Shown: in pieces, positions 61,225-64,000 of the stretch
How positions within the stretch are numbered: the first letter of the stretch is position 1
Layout of the letters: every line of letters begins with the position of its first letter
Assembly: GCA_945897365.1 (NCBI GenBank)
Contig: CAMDFD010000014.1
Coordinates: 17,970-81,969, forward strand
Length of the DNA: 64,000 nucleotides
DNA from: Bordetella parapertussis
GTDB taxonomy: Bacteria; Pseudomonadota; Gammaproteobacteria; Burkholderiales; Burkholderiaceae_B
Reading direction: 5' to 3'
The notes under the pieces: generated by a model
The model's input: only the letters and a program-made list of their open reading frames with translations
Told to the model about the DNA's origin: nothing
The model's database searches: none
Made by a program: the position numbers and the translations under genes

Positions 61225-62637
61225 TTAGGTCCGCTCAAGTGTGCGGACAAAATTCCACAGTACCTCATTGTCGGAGGTGGCGACATTAAAGCGGAACCAG
61301 TTTGATCGGCGATCGTTCGGGTGAAAATAAGAGCCTGGCGCAAGCCAAATTCCTCGTTCAAGCGCACGTGTCGCAACATGTGCGCTTTGCTCGGCGTTGA
61401 TGGGCAGCCGAGCCCAGAGGAATAGCCCTGCGCTTGGTTGTTCGAAAATTTCCATGCCCAAAGACTGCATGCTCTCAACCACATGGGTATGGGCAACGCG
61501 CAATTTATCTTTTAAAAAATCGACATGACGCGTGTAATGCCCCTCACTCAACACATTCGACACGATACGCTCCGTGACCTCTGATGATGTCAGGCCAACG
61601 GCCATCTTGGTCCGCGCAAGATCGGCTAATACCTCGGCATGGGCCGCGACATAACCCACACGCAACGTGGGCGTGATCGTTTTAGAAAAGCCGGAGATAT
61701 AAATGACACGGCTCAAGCCCTCCAGAGCAGCTAGGCAAGGCGCCTCGGGTGGCGCAAGCTCTCGATAGATATCGTCCTCGATGATCCACAAGCCGTCCCA
61801 CGTCGCCATCTTCAATAAACGCTGGGCACTCGCCGTGGACAAAGAAGACCCAGAAGGATTTTGCAGCACCGTATTAATAAAAATCGCTTTAGGCCTAGAT
61901 TCTTTCAATATGCGCTCGAGTTGAGCAAAATCATGGCCTTCGGCCGTTCGCGCCACGCCAATGACCTTGAGCCCTGCTAGCTGCAAAATCTGCAATAGAT
62001 TGCAATAACACGGGTCTTCGACAATCACGGTATCGCCAGGCCGCAACAGAGTGCGCACTACGAGATCTAGGGCCTGAGTCGCCCCCTGCGTCAACAAAAT
62101 AGTTGAAGCTTCAGCTGGAACAGAAATGCGTCGCAGCGTTGTGGCTATTTGTTCGCGTAATGACGCCATCCCAAAGGGGTGTCCATACCCACCAAAGCGT
62201 GGGCCCGGTATACGGCTGAGCGCTCGCAATGCGTGTTGCAAACCACTTTCATTAATCCACTCGCCAGGTATCCAGCCACAACCCGCCTTGGTGGGAACAG
62301 AATGATCGGCAAAGACATCAGATAGCAACCATGCCGCGTTTAGACTGGGTGCGGACCAGATGGGGGACACCGTTGGCAATGCCGCACGCGCATCCGCCAC
62401 CCGATAGGCCGAACCGCGTCGGGCACTGAGGCGTCCTGCCGTAACCAACCTTTGATAGGCCTCCGCTACAGTAAAGGCGCTTAAGGCATGTGAGGCGGCC
62501 AATGCGCGCACAGAAGGCAATGCATCGCCTACCCTGAGAGTTCGCCGCTCAATCGCCAAGTTGACCGACTCCACAATCTGCTCCACCAGCGTACGGGAGG
62601 ACTGTCGATCGAGCGTGAGAGAAAAAGTGTTAGCCAT
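61225..62637 (-). CDS. MocR-type GntR/aminotransferase fusion regulator
   Basis: 470 residues. N-terminal GntR winged helix (LVEQIVESVNLAIERRTLRVGDALPSVRALA, split; SAFTVAEAYQRLVTAGRLSA), a linker, then a type-I aminotransferase-like domain with the PLP lysine in ISGFSKTITPTLRVGY and the conserved VEDPCYCNLLQIL. MocR proteins sense PLP-amino acid adducts and commonly control a divergent aminotransferase gene. That is exactly the layout here, with shared operator-like repeats in the 146-bp gap. Confidence 0.9.
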   Translation of the reverse strand: MANTFSLTLDRQSSRTLVEQIVESVNLAIERRTLRVGDALPSVRALAASHALSAFTVAEAYQRLVTAGRLSARRGSAYRVADARAALPTVSPIWSAPSLNAAWLLSDVFADHSVPTKAGCGWIPGEWINESGLQHALRALSRIPGPRFGGYGHPFGMASLREQIATTLRRISVPAEASTILLTQGATQALDLVVRTLLRPGDTVIVEDPCYCNLLQILQLAGLKVIGVARTAEGHDFAQLERILKESRPKAIFINTVLQNPSGSSLSTASAQRLLKMATWDGLWIIEDDIYRELAPPEAPCLAALEGLSRVIYISGFSKTITPTLRVGYVAAHAEVLADLARTKMAVGLTSSEVTERIVSNVLSEGHYTRHVDFLKDKLRVAHTHVVESMQSLGMEIFEQPSAGLFLWARLPINAEQSAHVATRALERGIWLAPGSYFHPNDRRSNWFRFNVATSDNEVLWNFVRTLERT

Positions 62638-62647
62638 GCCTATTATT

Positions 62648-62753
62648 CCGTTACAAACCAGTACAGTTATGGGCGGATAGCCCTAAATTCAATACAGTTT
62701 GCCATAAATTGCAGCAACTGTACTGGCAATTTTCTTTACAGAACCGTTACAGT
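62648..62753. promoter_or_regulatory. Repeated operator-like sites between the MocR and aminotransferase genes
   Basis: CCAGTACAGTT (62658-62668) and its exact reverse complement AACTGTACTGG (62716-62726) form an 11-bp inverted repeat. Related ACAGT boxes occur at 62691-62700 and 62747-62753, and CCGTTACA is repeated directly at 62648-62655 and 62744-62751. This suits binding by a dimeric MocR regulator. Confidence 0.6.
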
Positions 62754-62783
62754 GAGATATTCGCTCGATAACTGGAGATTTCC

Positions 62784-64000
62784 ATGAACACTATTACTGA
62801 AAACGTCAGCCTGTCCAAAGAAGTGGACATGGAAAATTTCTGGATGCCCTTTACTGCCAACAAGCAGTTCAAGGCGACCCCCCGTGTGTTGAAAAGTGCC
62901 AAAGGCATGTATTTCACGACCGTCGATGACAAGAAAATTCTCGACGCGAGCTCGGGTCTTTGGTGTGTCAACGCTGGCCACTGCCGCGAAGAAATCATCG
63001 AAGCCGTGCACAAACAAATGATGGAACTGGACTATGCGCCTCCGTTCCAGATGGGCCACCCTATTGCCTTCGAGGCGGCTAAGGCCATCGCCAACATCAT
63101 GCCTGCCGGTCTCGATCGCATCTTCTTTGCCAACTCTGGCTCCGAAGCTGTCGACACAGCGCTCAAAATTGCCTTGGCCTATCACCGCGCACGTGGCGAC
63201 GGACAGCGTACCCGCCTGATTGGTCGTGAGCGCGGCTACAGCGGCGTCGGTTTTGGTGGCATTTCAGTGGGTGGCATTTTGGCCAACCGTAAAGCCTACT
63301 CGGGCGCGCTGATCCCCGGTGTCGATCACATTTCGCACACGCACAACTTGGCTGAAATGGCCTACAGCAAAGGCCAGCCTGCTTGGGGTGCGCATCTTGC
63401 CGACGACCTCGAGCGCCTCTGTGCCTTGCACGACCCTTCAACGATTGCAGCCGTGATTGTTGAGCCCGTCGCCGGTTCGACAGGCGTGTTGGTACCTCCA
63501 CAAGGTTATCTAGAGCGCTTGCGCGAGATCTGCACCAAGCACGGCATCCTGTTAATTTTTGACGAAGTCATCACAGGCTTTGGTCGCTTGGGCAAAGCCA
63601 CTGCCAGCGAATTGCTTGGCGTGACACCTGACATCATCACGATGGCCAAGGCCATGAACAACGCTGCGATCCCAATGTCCGGTGTTGCCGTCAGTCGTCA
63701 CGTGCATGACGGTATCGTCAATGCGGGTCCTGGTACTGCAATTGAGTTTTTCCACGGGTACACCTATTCTGCCCACCCTGCCGCTGCCGCAGCGTGCTTG
63801 GCGACGCTGGAAATCTACCGCAAAGAAAAACTGTTCGATCGCTCTTTGGCACTCGCACCGAAGTTCGAAAAAGAAATCCATGCGCTGCGTGGCGAGCCTT
63901 TCGTCAAAGACATTCGCAACTTCGGCCTGATGGGCGCAGTTGAGTTGGAGTCACGTGATGGCGCCCCTGGTGCGCGCGCCTACGATGTGTTCCTCAAGTG
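62784..64000 (+). CDS. Omega-amino acid--pyruvate aminotransferase, 3' truncated
   Basis: The first 405 residues lie in the window; the frame is open to the last base. Class III PLP aminotransferase: MENFWMPFTANKQFKATPRV, FFANSGSEAVDTALKIAL, RGYSGVGFGGISVGG, IFDEVITGFGRLG and the PLP lysine in ITMAKAMNNAAIPMSGV. This resembles beta-alanine:pyruvate transaminases of Pseudomonas (AKQVTNGAIPLG). It would transfer an amine from an omega-amino acid to pyruvate. GGAG 8 nt before ATG 62784. Likely controlled by the divergent MocR regulator. Confidence 0.92.
   Translation, partial: MNTITENVSLSKEVDMENFWMPFTANKQFKATPRVLKSAKGMYFTTVDDKKILDASSGLWCVNAGHCREEIIEAVHKQMMELDYAPPFQMGHPIAFEAAKAIANIMPAGLDRIFFANSGSEAVDTALKIALAYHRARGDGQRTRLIGRERGYSGVGFGGISVGGILANRKAYSGALIPGVDHISHTHNLAEMAYSKGQPAWGAHLADDLERLCALHDPSTIAAVIVEPVAGSTGVLVPPQGYLERLREICTKHGILLIFDEVITGFGRLGKATASELLGVTPDIITMAKAMNNAAIPMSGVAVSRHVHDGIVNAGPGTAIEFFHGYTYSAHPAAAAACLATLEIYRKEKLFDRSLALAPKFEKEIHALRGEPFVKDIRNFGLMGAVELESRDGAPGARAYDVFLK

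Noticed and set aside
1..64000. tRNA genes, CRISPR arrays, insertion sequences, phage or defence systems
   Set aside because: No cloverleaf, regular repeat-spacer pattern, transposase, integrase, reverse transcriptase or defence-type protein was recognised; the only repeats of note are at 53.7-54.1 kb.

Overview
The window is a chromosomal segment of a moderately GC-rich betaproteobacterium, most likely Burkholderiales and close to the Alcaligenaceae (Bordetella/Achromobacter side). This rests on gene order and protein types: lptC-lptA-lptB-hpf-ptsN-hprK-rapZ; rsmI/yraN-diaA-BON lipoprotein; argB-HAD-slmA; gpmA-envC-ctpA-moeB; rhodanese-grxC-secB-gpsA; rsmB-DUF4390-NtrY/PlrS kinase-NtrX/PlrR regulator; a Bug-type (TTT) solute receptor; and a giant DUF3683 flavoprotein/Fe-S fusion. 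I see no rRNA, tRNA, CRISPR array, prophage or insertion sequence. The species cannot be named from the sequence alone.

Layout: 1-1.9 kb holds the end of thiD, a Pcm-like methyltransferase and rfaE2. 1.9-7.1 kb is a minus-strand block with ubiquinone genes ubiE, ubiJ and ubiB, a Tim44-domain protein and a ferritin-like diiron protein. 7.2-9.7 kb is the 5-oxoprolinase operon pxpB-pxpC-pxpA, facing the 1312-residue oxidoreductase (9.8-13.7 kb). Then come a YqaA membrane protein, ilvA, apt and purT. 18.0-25.2 kb is a long plus-strand cell-envelope and PTS-Ntr block: kdsD-kdsC-lptC-lptA-lptB, hpf, ptsN-hprK-rapZ, rlpA. 25.2-31 kb has rsmI, yraN, diaA, a BON lipoprotein, a TlpA-like thioredoxin, argB, a HAD phosphatase and slmA. 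31-35.4 kb is minus-strand moeB, ctpA, envC, gpmA. 35.5-38.8 kb is rhodanese-grxC-secB-gpsA plus a Bug receptor. 38.8-43 kb has trmL, comF, a BioC-like methyltransferase, a TauE/SafE permease and xdhC. 43-47.9 kb is rsmB with the two-component pair. 48-53.6 kb has rimO, fmt, a SemiSWEET, def, dprA, azurin and yggS. After a palindromic repeat island, 54-56.7 kb carries tcuA-tcuB, followed by a sterol-desaturase/deacetylase/beta-propeller operon, an SMP-30 protein, an Lrp regulator, and a MocR regulator divergent from an omega-amino-acid aminotransferase cut by the window end.

Themes: most of the window is housekeeping: envelope assembly (KDO, Lpt, EnvC, CtpA, RlpA), quinone synthesis, translation factors and modification. 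Two separate loci tell one story about sigma-54. rpoN is missing from its usual place between lptB and hpf, and the NtrX-type regulator at 43 kb has lost the AAA+ domain that would contact sigma-54.

The strongest unexplained structure is at 53.66-54.06 kb. Two roughly 200-bp imperfect hairpins lie in mirror orientation. They share a 28-nt apical loop (25 of 28 positions) and a 31-bp flanking block, but their stem arms differ in sequence while each stays self-complementary. That pattern suggests selection on secondary structure.
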